A stretch of 64,000 nucleotides of DNA from JBKCUA01 sp046318675. Lineage in GTDB: Bacteria; Pseudomonadota; Alphaproteobacteria; JAJTHO01. Location of the stretch: contig JBKCUA010000006.1 in NCBI GenBank assembly GCA_046318675.1, forward strand, positions 1-64,000. The letters are read 5' to 3'. Shown in pieces: positions 35,734 through 43,370 of the stretch. The notes below the pieces were generated by a model. The model was not told the origin of the DNA and made no database searches. It saw only the letters and a program-made list of their open reading frames with translations. The translations under genes and the position numbers were made by a program. Within the stretch, counting starts at the first letter, position 1. Each line of letters opens with the position of its first letter.

Positions 35734-36147
35734 ATGCGCATCACCGACAACACCCCCGTCACCAAAACCCTTAGCCCCAGCGGCAAACCCAAGAGCAGCG
35801 GCGGCACCTTCAGCCTTGGCGGCGATACCAACGCACCCTCCTCTTCTTCCCCCTCCGTTGCTGCCGCCAGCCTTACCCCCATGGGCGCTATTCTAGCGAT
35901 GCAGGAGGTCGGCGACGCGCTAGAATCCAAGCGCCGCGCCGTCCGCCGCGGTCACACCATGCTGGACACGCTGGAGGCTCTGCGCCGGGATTTGCTCATA
36001 GGCGGCATCCCTAAAGACAGGCTCCTGAACCTAGAAAAAATGGTCAAAAACCAGAAAGAACAGTGCAGCGATCCCCTGCTGCTGGAAGTGCTGGGGGATA
36101 TTGAGCTGCGGGTGAAGGTGGAATTGGCGAAGCATTTGCGAGAATAG
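35734..36147 (+). CDS. fliX: FliX-like flagellar assembly regulator
   Basis: A 137-residue protein with a disordered Ser/Pro/Gly-rich N-terminal half and a helical C-terminal half. The latter carries the FliX pattern: RRAVRRGHTMLDTLEALRRD (about residues 67-88), then DPLLLEVLGDIELRVKVELAK. In Caulobacter FliX links basal-body assembly to FlbD-driven late flagellar genes. An AGGAG site lies upstream. No other flagellar gene is in the window. The last codons are duplicated 3.8 kb downstream (39929). Confidence 0.82.
   Translation: MRITDNTPVTKTLSPSGKPKSSGGTFSLGGDTNAPSSSSPSVAAASLTPMGAILAMQEVGDALESKRRAVRRGHTMLDTLEALRRDLLIGGIPKDRLLNLEKMVKNQKEQCSDPLLLEVLGDIELRVKVELAKHLRE
36112..36140 (+). repeat. 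Left copy of the fliX-tail direct repeat
   Basis: 29 bp at the end of fliX that match 39929-39957 with two differences, both synonymous in the fliX frame; the last 23 bp (36118-36140) are identical. With the right copy it brackets the TadG/phosphatase/TadE/TadF module. Confidence 0.9.
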
Positions 36148-36148
36148 C

Positions 36149-37831
36149 TTAGCGAACCAGCCGGGTATAAACAATCTTATCCAGCTGATTCAGCATAATA
36201 TCCTTAAATTTCGCGGTACTAACACTAATATCAAATAATTCTTGATAGTGTTCCTCAGTGCTGGCGCAGCCCTTCAGTATCTCAACTTGATGGGGAAGTA
36301 ATCTAGGATTGCTATTAACAACAAACACCGCAATACCTTCACCTTTGTACTGCACTTGCTTAATTTTAGTACAAGCGTCTTTAGTAACCTCAACCAGCTG
36401 GGACGCTTTAGGATGCTCAGAATACGCAGTAGCGTCCAGCAAGCTCAGCGCAACCTGCACCTTGTCCGGATTAACTTGATCGACAAAGCCGGCGGCGAAT
36501 AAACTAATAATTTTTTTGCGCTCATCATCGATAGCAACCTTACCCCCAGGTTGGCCAAAATTTGGGTGAACGCCTTTACCCGACCATGATTTGTAATCAG
36601 GTAACGCACTATACCCTGTCCAGACCCCATCCCACTTTGGAGAGACAAGACGATGACACCATGCAAGCCCTTCAACAAAAATAGGTTTCTGATCGAATTG
36701 AATGGGACTACCACCCACAGAACTGATATCAACATTCCACATCTTGACAGGCTGCATGTCAGGTAACTGGCCGTAAAGTGCATCTCCAGGACGCATTAAC
36801 GGAAGTGCCGGCGGCAGGCAGAACATATGCCCACTGGAACAACCTGTTTCAAAAAAAGTTATCATTGGCGTAAATCTTTCAACCTGAGGTGAAGCATCAT
36901 TGCTATAATTATCAGATAGAAGACGTTCTTTGGTACACCCGATTGATTTTCCTTTATCTATACCGAATTTTCCCTGTTGATACAACGTCAAAAAGTCTTC
37001 CCAACACCCAGGACTTGCACCCTTCCAACACCCAGGCGCGCTGAGACAATTCGGTGAACAAGAAGGGGGCACACAACCATTACAACTGGCGGCGAAAGTG
37101 TCATATTTCCGGTCAATGTAAATTGGCCCTTTCGTCATCTCATCCTCATGGCTCAGGCCATCACTGCGCGGGGACATTATCGCATCCATGTTATACACGC
37201 CGACGTTCACACTATTGCCATATGGTGCAACAGCATAAGAAATCTTTTTTTTGTAGGTATTGTTTTTATTAATGTTGTTTATCCAGGCAATCAACTCTCG
37301 GACGATGTCACCAGAGTTGCCGCGTACCGCGCTGTTGGACGACCCCAGAAAAGCAGAATTTGTCGGATTTGTTGCAAGCTCCGTGCTTAAATCAATACCA
37401 ACGCACCAATCAACATCGGGAAACACCAGTTCAGCGGTCGCCTCCGCGTTTACCTGCCCGGCAAGCGGCTTAGTTATATTTGCATTAGGGGTGGTGGTAC
37501 CACCAAGGCGCACCTGCACTCTCAGAGTGCCCCAATCAACATTCGTCGCAATACTGACATTCCCTGTATTGGTGCCATCTTTAACAAAATTAGCGTTCAC
37601 ATAGTCCGTTACTTTTTGCTCGATAACAGCAGTGTTTTCACTCTCAAGATTACGAAACATCTCCCGCGCACCCGCCAAGGCAGCAGCGTCGGCGTTTTGC
37701 TGCAAGGAAGAAGCATTCCTTGCCGTAGACGCCAGTTGCAACCCACCAAAAGCAAAGAACGCAAGCACAGCCAACGCCAGTGCCATCATAATGATAATGC
37801 TGCCACTATTGTTACGTCTTAAATTTTTCAT
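36149..37831 (-). CDS. TadG-like pilus-assembly protein
   Basis: A 560-residue protein. The N-terminus is the TadG/TadE type: a basic NNSGSIIIMMALALAVLAFFAFGG helix (about residues 8-31), then NASSLQQNADAAALAGAREM, the usual DAAALAGA motif. The large remainder is extracytoplasmic, with a Cys-rich patch of short CxxC-like steps near residues 250-280 (CNGCVPPSCSPNC). It may hold a divergent von Willebrand-like domain. It is translationally coupled to the upstream phosphatase gene (4-bp overlap) and is AT-richer than the cox genes. Confidence 0.8.
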   Translation of the reverse strand: MKNLRRNNSGSIIIMMALALAVLAFFAFGGLQLASTARNASSLQQNADAAALAGAREMFRNLESENTAVIEQKVTDYVNANFVKDGTNTGNVSIATNVDWGTLRVQVRLGGTTTPNANITKPLAGQVNAEATAELVFPDVDWCVGIDLSTELATNPTNSAFLGSSNSAVRGNSGDIVRELIAWINNINKNNTYKKKISYAVAPYGNSVNVGVYNMDAIMSPRSDGLSHEDEMTKGPIYIDRKYDTFAASCNGCVPPSCSPNCLSAPGCWKGASPGCWEDFLTLYQQGKFGIDKGKSIGCTKERLLSDNYSNDASPQVERFTPMITFFETGCSSGHMFCLPPALPLMRPGDALYGQLPDMQPVKMWNVDISSVGGSPIQFDQKPIFVEGLAWCHRLVSPKWDGVWTGYSALPDYKSWSGKGVHPNFGQPGGKVAIDDERKKIISLFAAGFVDQVNPDKVQVALSLLDATAYSEHPKASQLVEVTKDACTKIKQVQYKGEGIAVFVVNSNPRLLPHQVEILKGCASTEEHYQELFDISVSTAKFKDIMLNQLDKIVYTRLVR

Positions 37832-38535
37832 GGCACGCGTTCCTTAACATCGTTTTTATAAAATTCAAATCGTGCCGCTTTTATATCATCGTAAAAAGCC
37901 GTATCATTCTGCATCATACCAAGCAGCACAAACGCAAGATCACGCCCACCGTTGACATCGTCTTGATAATGAAGACCAGCAATCCGGCGGCGGGCGGCAA
38001 TAGCAGATGCCTGCGCAAAAGCGGGGCGCCGCCATTCAGGATTGACCATCCCTAAAACAGCGGCAAGGGCAAAGCATACCGCGCCATGCGCCGCAGGAAA
38101 TGAACTTTTCTCAGGTGGGACGCTGTTTTTTGGCGAGGCCAGATCCTTTATGAGATCATTTTGTTCAAATGGCCGCTGTTGCGGCCAGAACTGCCGTGCG
38201 CCACTTATACCGGCAGCGGCTGTTGCCCATGTTCGCTCTAACACATGCAGCAACGCTTTATTTTCAGGTGCGTTAAGCGCAATATTGAGCTGGTCTGTCA
38301 TCAACTCAATGCGAACCGCATCCTCACGGCGCAGCTGTTCCAACGCCGCCAGAGACAGCCCAGCCTGAGCGGCTATAATAGCCTTTTCATCTGTTACGCG
38401 TGTTTTGGAATCGACGCTCCCCGCCAAAACACCATACAACGGCGTGCGTACCAACGTGTACGGCTCAACAGCAACCGCGCAATCACCAGCCGAGAGGAAA
38501 AAAGCAACAAACATCGATGTTAGGATAGCGCGCAC
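37828..38535 (-). CDS. Exported PAP2 / class A acid phosphatase-like protein
   Basis: A 235-residue protein with a signal peptide (cleavage near AVA-VEP). The three phosphatase motifs are recognisable but altered. Motif 1 is R-x6-RP instead of K-x6-RP, motif 2 has PAAH for PSGH, and motif 3 keeps Arg, His and Asp (RRIAGLHYQDD) but lacks the Ser. Catalytic His and Asp residues are kept, so activity is possible but the phosphate-binding shell is changed. First gene of a two-gene minus-strand unit with the TadG-like gene, divergent from tadE. Confidence 0.75.
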   Translation of the reverse strand: MRAILTSMFVAFFLSAGDCAVAVEPYTLVRTPLYGVLAGSVDSKTRVTDEKAIIAAQAGLSLAALEQLRREDAVRIELMTDQLNIALNAPENKALLHVLERTWATAAAGISGARQFWPQQRPFEQNDLIKDLASPKNSVPPEKSSFPAAHGAVCFALAAVLGMVNPEWRRPAFAQASAIAARRRIAGLHYQDDVNGGRDLAFVLLGMMQNDTAFYDDIKAARFEFYKNDVKERVP

Positions 38536-38710
38536 ACTCTAACTTATCATAAAGGACTAAGCCCCGTCAATTACCGCCCAAAATCTACGTTTTGCATTAA
38601 CCCTATATCATAGGCTCCCTGCAATAGTTAACTAGTTTTTAAAAATTTGATGTAAGCCTCAATAAGTTCTTTTAACTTACTCAAAATAACCACGATAAGG
38701 AAAAGTTATA

Positions 38711-39274
38711 ATGAAAAATACGAAAACAATCCTAGAGCAGGGAGCGCGATGTCGTCGCGGCGTGACGGTACTAGAATTTGCCCTGGTGGCACCATTTTTC
38801 TTTGTTTTATTAATTGGATCTATAGAAATAGCTGTCATTATTGTAAAAAATGTCCTCGCAGAAAATGCGATGCAAGTTGCCAGTCGCAACGCTATTCTGA
38901 ACGCTGAAAATGCCAGCAACGGTAAGATAAGCGACCTTATCAATAAAAATACGTTGCATCTCATTGATGATATCCAGGTAGTTAATTCGGGCTGCAACGA
39001 TTCTGAGGAGCGCAATTGTCTGTGCATCGTTGCTTTTGCCAACGCTACCGCGCTTATGAATATACAAACTGAAGCGGCTACACAATGCCCCACTGGAGAT
39101 GGTACACTAACGACTGCACCGGATGCGCTAGTACTGTACCAATTACGCTATCGCCATAATTTCTTTTCACCGCTGGGGGCATTATTGCAATTGATCGGCG
39201 ATAAAGAGTCCGATTTTTCTAAAGGTCGGCTTGATTTTTTCACCAATACCATTGTCAAAAATGAACCATTTTGA
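38711..39274 (+). CDS. TadE-like pseudopilin-type protein
   Basis: A 187-residue protein with the TadE signature RRGVTVLEFALVAPFFFVLL: basic residues, then V-x-E-F-A with the conserved Glu and a membrane helix (about residues 17-42). The rest is extracytoplasmic with four Cys in the middle. An AAGGA site lies 9 bp before the ATG. Paired with the next gene (6-bp gap). Secreted minor pilins of the Tad/Flp system have this form, but no prepilin, ATPase or secretin gene is nearby. Confidence 0.82.
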   Translation: MKNTKTILEQGARCRRGVTVLEFALVAPFFFVLLIGSIEIAVIIVKNVLAENAMQVASRNAILNAENASNGKISDLINKNTLHLIDDIQVVNSGCNDSEERNCLCIVAFANATALMNIQTEAATQCPTGDGTLTTAPDALVLYQLRYRHNFFSPLGALLQLIGDKESDFSKGRLDFFTNTIVKNEPF

Positions 39275-39280
39275 GGTTTT

Positions 39281-39919
39281 ATGCTGCTTATAATAAGGCG
39301 TTTTCAAAAAGATAAATCTGGAACTCAAATGATTGAGTTTGTCATGATTGCGCCCATTTTGATAATCTTGATACTGGGGACTATTGAAATCGGTCGATAT
39401 ATTTTAATACACCAAAAAGTTAGCAGAACTGCCTACACGCTGGGCAATTTAGTGACGCAATTGGATCCGCTGTCGCGCCAAGATGTCTCAGACATGTTCA
39501 CCATTGCCAACAACACACTGTCCCCATTTGACATCACACCAAATCAATTAATCCAGCGCTCCGTTTTTTATATCACCGCCGTCAATTATCCCAGTGGGGG
39601 CACTGGCGCAACGCGTCAATGGAGCTGTTCTTTAGGCGACTCCACGCTGGTAGCAAATCCAGGGCAAAACATCATTTCAGGCAAGGCATTGACGCTACAG
39701 CCAAAAGAGGGGGCCTATTCGGTGGAAGTTGTGTACAATTACACTCCGATTTTTGTACCGTCCCAATACAATGGCTACTTTCGTGATACGCAATTGCTGG
39801 CCATCCGCTCTAGCACCGTTATCCGTCCACGGCGTAGCAGTTTAACGCCAGCGTGGACATTATTTCAAACAACGCCGCTGCCACGAGGGTTTGCACCTGG
39901 AGTGCATTGCTCTAATTAA
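39281..39919 (+). CDS. Second TadE/TadF-like protein
   Basis: A 212-residue protein with an N-terminal KSGTQMIEFVMIAPILIILILG segment (conserved Glu at the start of the helix) and a mainly beta extracytoplasmic part with two Cys (WSCSL and the C-terminal VHCSN). It forms a pair with the upstream TadE-like gene. It ends 9 bp before the second fliX-tail copy. Confidence 0.8.
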   Translation: MLLIIRRFQKDKSGTQMIEFVMIAPILIILILGTIEIGRYILIHQKVSRTAYTLGNLVTQLDPLSRQDVSDMFTIANNTLSPFDITPNQLIQRSVFYITAVNYPSGGTGATRQWSCSLGDSTLVANPGQNIISGKALTLQPKEGAYSVEVVYNYTPIFVPSQYNGYFRDTQLLAIRSSTVIRPRRSSLTPAWTLFQTTPLPRGFAPGVHCSN

Positions 39920-39928
39920 AAACTAACT

Positions 39929-39964
39929 GTAAAAGTGGAATTGGCGAAGCATTTGCGGGGGTAA
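39929..39964 (+). pseudogene. Remnant of a fliX 3' end
   Basis: In one frame the sequence reads V-K-V-E-L-A-K-H-L-R-G-stop, matching the last ten residues of FliX. 27 of 29 bases match 36112-36140 and the two changes (GTG to GTA, AAG to AAA) are silent, so this descends from a fliX gene. Nothing upstream resembles the rest of fliX. It may be the original 3' end displaced by insertion of the Tad-like module, or what is left of a duplicated fliX. Confidence 0.75.
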
Positions 39965-40056
39965 AGAATGATCTCCATCAACATAAATAAGAAAAACAAA
40001 AAATAATTTGATAGTTTTTTATTAATATAGTACATAGATGACAGGGGGAAGTGCCC

Positions 40057-40839
40057 ATGCCATCAGCCAAGAACCTTGAAAAAATCTATTTCTATTGTTC
40101 CTTGTCGAGTGTTCTTGGGCTTATTGCCATGCTGATCGTGAGCCAGATTCCCCTCAACGTCCGCATTGGCGGCTGCCTGTTGATCGCTTTGTGGGTCATC
40201 AAGAACTACCCTGCTATGAGCAGCCACCTCAACGCCCTAGGCTGGTCAGCAGGGCGCGCCATTTCCGGCCTCAACATCGCCGCCTGCCTCGTCATGGGCG
40301 GAGCCGCCGCCCACGATCTCATTGCCCTGCCCGAAGCCTCCGCCGCCCTGCAGTGCAAGCTGGCGGCCAATATTCTATGGCTGAGCATCGCCGTCAGCGC
40401 GAAACACGAACACCTCCTAAACACCTCCGCCGCCTTGGTTTTCCTCATCATGACCGTGCTCCTCCACGATCCGTTGCTGGTCTATATCGGCGTCACCGGG
40501 TTAATGACGGCCGTCTTGGGTTGGGCGACAACCTCTCTACAAAATAAACCGGCTCAAATCCGTGTTCTTGGCCAAAGCCGCCAGATTCTCCTCCACCATG
40601 GCCACGGTGACGGTGATGGTCTCCCCTTTACGTTCCGAGGCATCAAAGCTAACGGTATCCAGCAGGCGTTCGAGCACGGTGTGCAGGCGCCGCGCGCCGA
40701 TGTTCTCCACCGTCTCGTTCAGATGCGCCGCCAGGTGGGCGAGGCGATCCACCGCCGCCTCATCAAAGCGCAGGGTCACGCCTTCGGTGCCCAGCAACGC
40801 CTCATACTGGCGCAGCAGCGAGGCATGGGGTTCGGTTAA
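40057..40839 (+). CDS. Polytopic membrane protein running into hslU antisense
   Basis: The first 165 or so residues are clearly a membrane protein with about four helix pairs (SLSSVLGLIAMLIVSQIPL, then further hydrophobic stretches). An AGGGGGAA site lies 8 bp before ATG 40057. After about 40555 the frame becomes polar and His/Gln/Arg-rich because it runs antisense to the intact hslU 3' end, with no stop until 40839. A lost stop codon or a natural long convergent overlap are both possible. Family not recognised. Confidence 0.6.
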   Translation: MPSAKNLEKIYFYCSLSSVLGLIAMLIVSQIPLNVRIGGCLLIALWVIKNYPAMSSHLNALGWSAGRAISGLNIAACLVMGGAAAHDLIALPEASAALQCKLAANILWLSIAVSAKHEHLLNTSAALVFLIMTVLLHDPLLVYIGVTGLMTAVLGWATTSLQNKPAQIRVLGQSRQILLHHGHGDGDGLPFTFRGIKANGIQQAFEHGVQAPRADVLHRLVQMRRQVGEAIHRRLIKAQGHAFGAQQRLILAQQRGMGFG

Positions 40840-41853
40840 AATCCTTCGAAAATCAGCGGCAGCAAGAGGCTTTAACTCAACCCGAATGGGCAGGCGTCCC
40901 TGCAACTCCGGCAGCATATCCGACGGCTTGGCCATGTGAAACGCACCAGAACAGATGAACAAGATGTGGTCGGTCTTAATCGCCCCATGCTTGGTGGCCA
41001 CGGTGGTGCCTTCAATAAGGGGCAGAAGGTCACGCTGAACCCCTTCCCGGCTGACGTCGCCGCCGCCGTGATAATCGCTGCGGGCGCAGATTTTATCGAT
41101 CTCATCAATAAAGACGATGCCGTTTTCTTGGACACTATGCAGGGCGTTATTGATAATGGTGTCGTTATCCAAAAGCTTTTCGGTCTCATCCGCAATAAGG
41201 GCGTCGAGGGCTTCGGGCACGGGCAGCTTGCGCCGCTTGGTTTTCTGCATCCCCATGGCTTTACCGAACATCTCACCGACGTTGATCATCCCCATTTGTG
41301 CCCCCGGCATTCCGGGAATATCAAAGGTGGGAAAGCCCGAACCGCTGGCATCGGCGACGTCAATTTCCACCTCGCGCTCATCAAGCTTGCCGGCATGGAG
41401 CATATCCTTGAACCGGGCCTTGGTCTCCTCACTGGCATCCTCGCCCACCAGAGCCACAATCAGGCGATCCTCGGCGGTCTGGCCAGCGGCTTTTTCCACG
41501 TCCTTGCGGCTGGCCTCCCGCGCCAAATGGATGGCGTTTTCCACCAGATCACGAATGATGGAATCCACGTCCCGGCCGACATAGCCGACTTCAGTAAATT
41601 TGGTGGCCTCAACTTTGAGGAACGGTGCCCCGGCCAGCTTGGCGAGACGACGAGAAATCTCGGTTTTTCCCACCCCCGTGGGGCCAATCATAAGGATGTT
41701 TTTGGGCAGAACTTCCTCGCGCAAGTCGGCCTCCAGCTGCAGGCGGCGCCAGCGATTGCGTAAGGCGACGGCGACGGCGCGCTTGGCGTCTTTCTGGCCG
41801 ATGATGTGGCGGTCAAGCTCGGCAACGATGGCTTGAGGCGTAAGGTTTTCCAT
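40537..41853 (-). CDS. hslU: HslU, ATPase subunit of the HslUV protease
   Basis: A 438-residue AAA+ unfoldase. Marks: PQAIVAELDRHIIGQ at the start, Walker A GPTGVGKTE near residue 60, the pore motif GYVGRD, Walker B IVFIDEIDKI near 250 and the conserved C-terminus DLSRFIL that docks into HslV. ATG 41853 was chosen because the family begins there. It lies 4 bp after hslV. Confidence 0.97.
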   Translation of the reverse strand: MENLTPQAIVAELDRHIIGQKDAKRAVAVALRNRWRRLQLEADLREEVLPKNILMIGPTGVGKTEISRRLAKLAGAPFLKVEATKFTEVGYVGRDVDSIIRDLVENAIHLAREASRKDVEKAAGQTAEDRLIVALVGEDASEETKARFKDMLHAGKLDEREVEIDVADASGSGFPTFDIPGMPGAQMGMINVGEMFGKAMGMQKTKRRKLPVPEALDALIADETEKLLDNDTIINNALHSVQENGIVFIDEIDKICARSDYHGGGDVSREGVQRDLLPLIEGTTVATKHGAIKTDHILFICSGAFHMAKPSDMLPELQGRLPIRVELKPLAAADFRRILTEPHASLLRQYEALLGTEGVTLRFDEAAVDRLAHLAAHLNETVENIGARRLHTVLERLLDTVSFDASERKGETITVTVAMVEENLAALAKNTDLSRFIL

Positions 41854-41857
41854 AGGT

Positions 41858-42376
41858 TTAGAGCTTTTCCAGAACAACAGTGTGGTTGGTATAAACGCAA
41901 ATATCGGCGGCAATGTCGAGGGCGCGCTGGGCAATGGTTTCGGCATCCAGACGCTCATCGGGGTACAAGGCGCGGGCGGCAGCCAGGGCGTAGTTACCGC
42001 CACTGCCAATGGCAATGACGCCCTCTTCGGGTTCAACCACGTCGCCGGTGCCGCTGAGCAGCAGGGTATCCTTGGCGTCGGAAACGATCATCATCGCCTC
42101 CAGCCGCCGCAAGTAGCGATCCGTGCGCCAGTCCTTGGCCAGCTCGACACAGGCGCGCATCAACTGCCCCTGATATTTTTCCAGCTTGCCTTCCAGGCGA
42201 TCAAACAACGTAAAGGCATCGGCAGTGGCACCGGCAAACCCGGCAATTACCTTGCCATCGGCCAGGCGGCGGACTTTTTTGGCGTTGGTTTTGAGCACCG
42301 TCGGCCCCTGGCTGACCTGACCGTCACCGGCGAGGACAACCGCGCCGTTTTTACGAACAGCAACAATCGTGGTCAT
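41858..42376 (-). CDS. hslV: HslV, peptidase subunit of the HslUV protease
   Basis: A 172-residue proteasome-like peptidase. After Met removal the N-terminal Thr (TTIVAVRKNG) is the nucleophile; DGQVSQG and the Lys in NAKKVRRL complete the site, and GSGGNYALAAA is typical. First gene of hslV-hslU. The region upstream (42377 onward) is non-coding and hairpin-rich. Confidence 0.97.
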   Translation of the reverse strand: MTTIVAVRKNGAVVLAGDGQVSQGPTVLKTNAKKVRRLADGKVIAGFAGATADAFTLFDRLEGKLEKYQGQLMRACVELAKDWRTDRYLRRLEAMMIVSDAKDTLLLSGTGDVVEPEEGVIAIGSGGNYALAAARALYPDERLDAETIAQRALDIAADICVYTNHTVVLEKL

Positions 42377-42905
42377 GGGATGTTATATGGGGCATCCGAA
42401 GGATAAGAACAAGAGGGTGCGCAGAAAATAAGTATTTTATTAAAATTTTATGTATTGAACCAAGCCTTCCCCGCCGCGCAAGGGGCGGGGGGAAGGGGGG
42501 ATCAATGCCCGCGGTTAGCGAAGAACCGGGGCTCCCGTTGTTTGAATGAACCTGCTTTCCCTAAAGGAAGCTTTTTTACTGCCTGCAATCACAAGGGGGA
42601 GGGAGAACCTTTTTCCCTCCCGAATCTTGCGTCTCACTTACAAAAGGTGCCTTCCTGGAAGGGCTTTTGAAAGCCTGTCCACCGCCCCCGATTTTTTCTT
42701 CCCCGTTGTCTTGGTTGGAAGGAAGAAAAAGCGAAGAGCGGTAAAGCACCGGTGCCTGGCCAGGTCTTTGATGCTGATGATCACTGTATCAACAGGATAG
42801 ATCAAAGTCAAGACGTCGGCTGCGCTTTTTTTATTTACCTGTCAATAGTTTTTTTATGTACTTTATATTAAAAAAATTTTATCAAAAGTGATGACAATCA
42901 ATGCA
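42377..42905. other. Non-coding, hairpin-rich spacer
   Basis: No convincing gene in about 530 bp. Short inverted repeats follow each other: 42469-42475/42484-42490, 42597-42621 (11 bp, 3-nt loop), 42650-42662 (6 bp, 1-nt loop), 42662-42675 (6 bp, 2-nt loop), 42693-42702/42721-42730 (10 bp), palindromes 42746-42755 and 42755-42764, and 42766-42772/42801-42807 (7 bp). The hslV promoter should lie in the first part but was not pinned down. Confidence 0.7.
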
Positions 42906-42935
42906 GCGCAGCGCAGCGCAGCGCAGCGCAGCGCA
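42906..42935. repeat. Pentanucleotide tandem repeat (GCGCA x6)
   Basis: Six exact GCGCA units with a partial GCA before them. Copy number equals that of the CGTGG array at 19096, and the sequence that follows (a G5 run, then TTTGTCAAA between T runs) matches the sequence after that array. One reading frame through it would give a Gln-Arg-Ser-Ala-Ala repeat. Confidence 0.95.
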
Positions 42936-42945
42936 TAATGGGGGC

Positions 42946-43317
42946 ATGAATTTTTTGTTTGTCAAAAACTTTTTTGATAAACTCAGCCCCAGCACCCCTG
43001 AAAAGGTGCGACGGCGATACATCAAAAGGTTTGAGAAAACGAAAAATTCTTTTCTTATAATCTTATACCGTCTGAAACCAGACGAGCCAAAAATGGATGA
43101 ACGCTTGATCCGAATCTTCCTGTTAATAAGCTTAGAGACTGTCACGTGTAAAGGCTCTCCCCTAGAGCCAGAAGCTTTAGAAAATGTTGCGAAGATTCTA
43201 GAGGAAAACTTCGAAGGCGCATCTCTTAAAAAGATCGCGCTCATAATGGCAGAAGCACTGCCTGAAAGCCACCACAAGACAATCGTTAAGCAGTATCTAA
43301 TCCAAAGATACTGCTAA
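42946..43317 (+). CDS. Small basic protein encoded in element B
   Basis: A 123-residue open frame from ATG 42946 (138 from ATG 42901, which would include the repeat). The product is Lys/Glu-rich, with an amphipathic opening (FVKNFFDKL) and helical segments; no family or membrane helix is recognised. Composition looks more gene-like than element A. The frame contains several perfect hairpins (43069-43084, 43153-43169, 43175-43203, 43217-43240, 43248-43262, 43289-43315), the last holding the stop. A terminator follows at once. Confidence 0.5.
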   Translation: MNFLFVKNFFDKLSPSTPEKVRRRYIKRFEKTKNSFLIILYRLKPDEPKMDERLIRIFLLISLETVTCKGSPLEPEALENVAKILEENFEGASLKKIALIMAEALPESHHKTIVKQYLIQRYC

Positions 43318-43348
43318 GAAGAAAGTCCCCTAACAGGGGACTTTCTTC
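43318..43348. terminator. Strong rho-independent terminator between convergent genes
   Basis: Perfect 13-bp arms (43318-43330 and 43336-43348), 5-nt loop, followed on the plus strand by TTTTCT. It closes element B and, read the other way, lies 22 bp past the sucA stop, so it probably works in both directions. Confidence 0.9.
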
Positions 43349-43370
43349 TTTTCTCCCGTACTTCACCCCC

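Noticed and set aside
36149..39919. Insertion sequence or transposon around the Tad-like module
   Set aside because: No transposase or terminal inverted repeats; the flanking repeats are fliX coding sequence, which fits integration or duplication better.
40936..41763. 275-codon plus-strand frame opposite hslU
   Set aside because: Shadow of the conserved hslU gene.
42546..42800. 84-codon frame in the hairpin-rich spacer
   Set aside because: Crosses many inverted repeats, has no ribosome site and a composition unlike neighbours.
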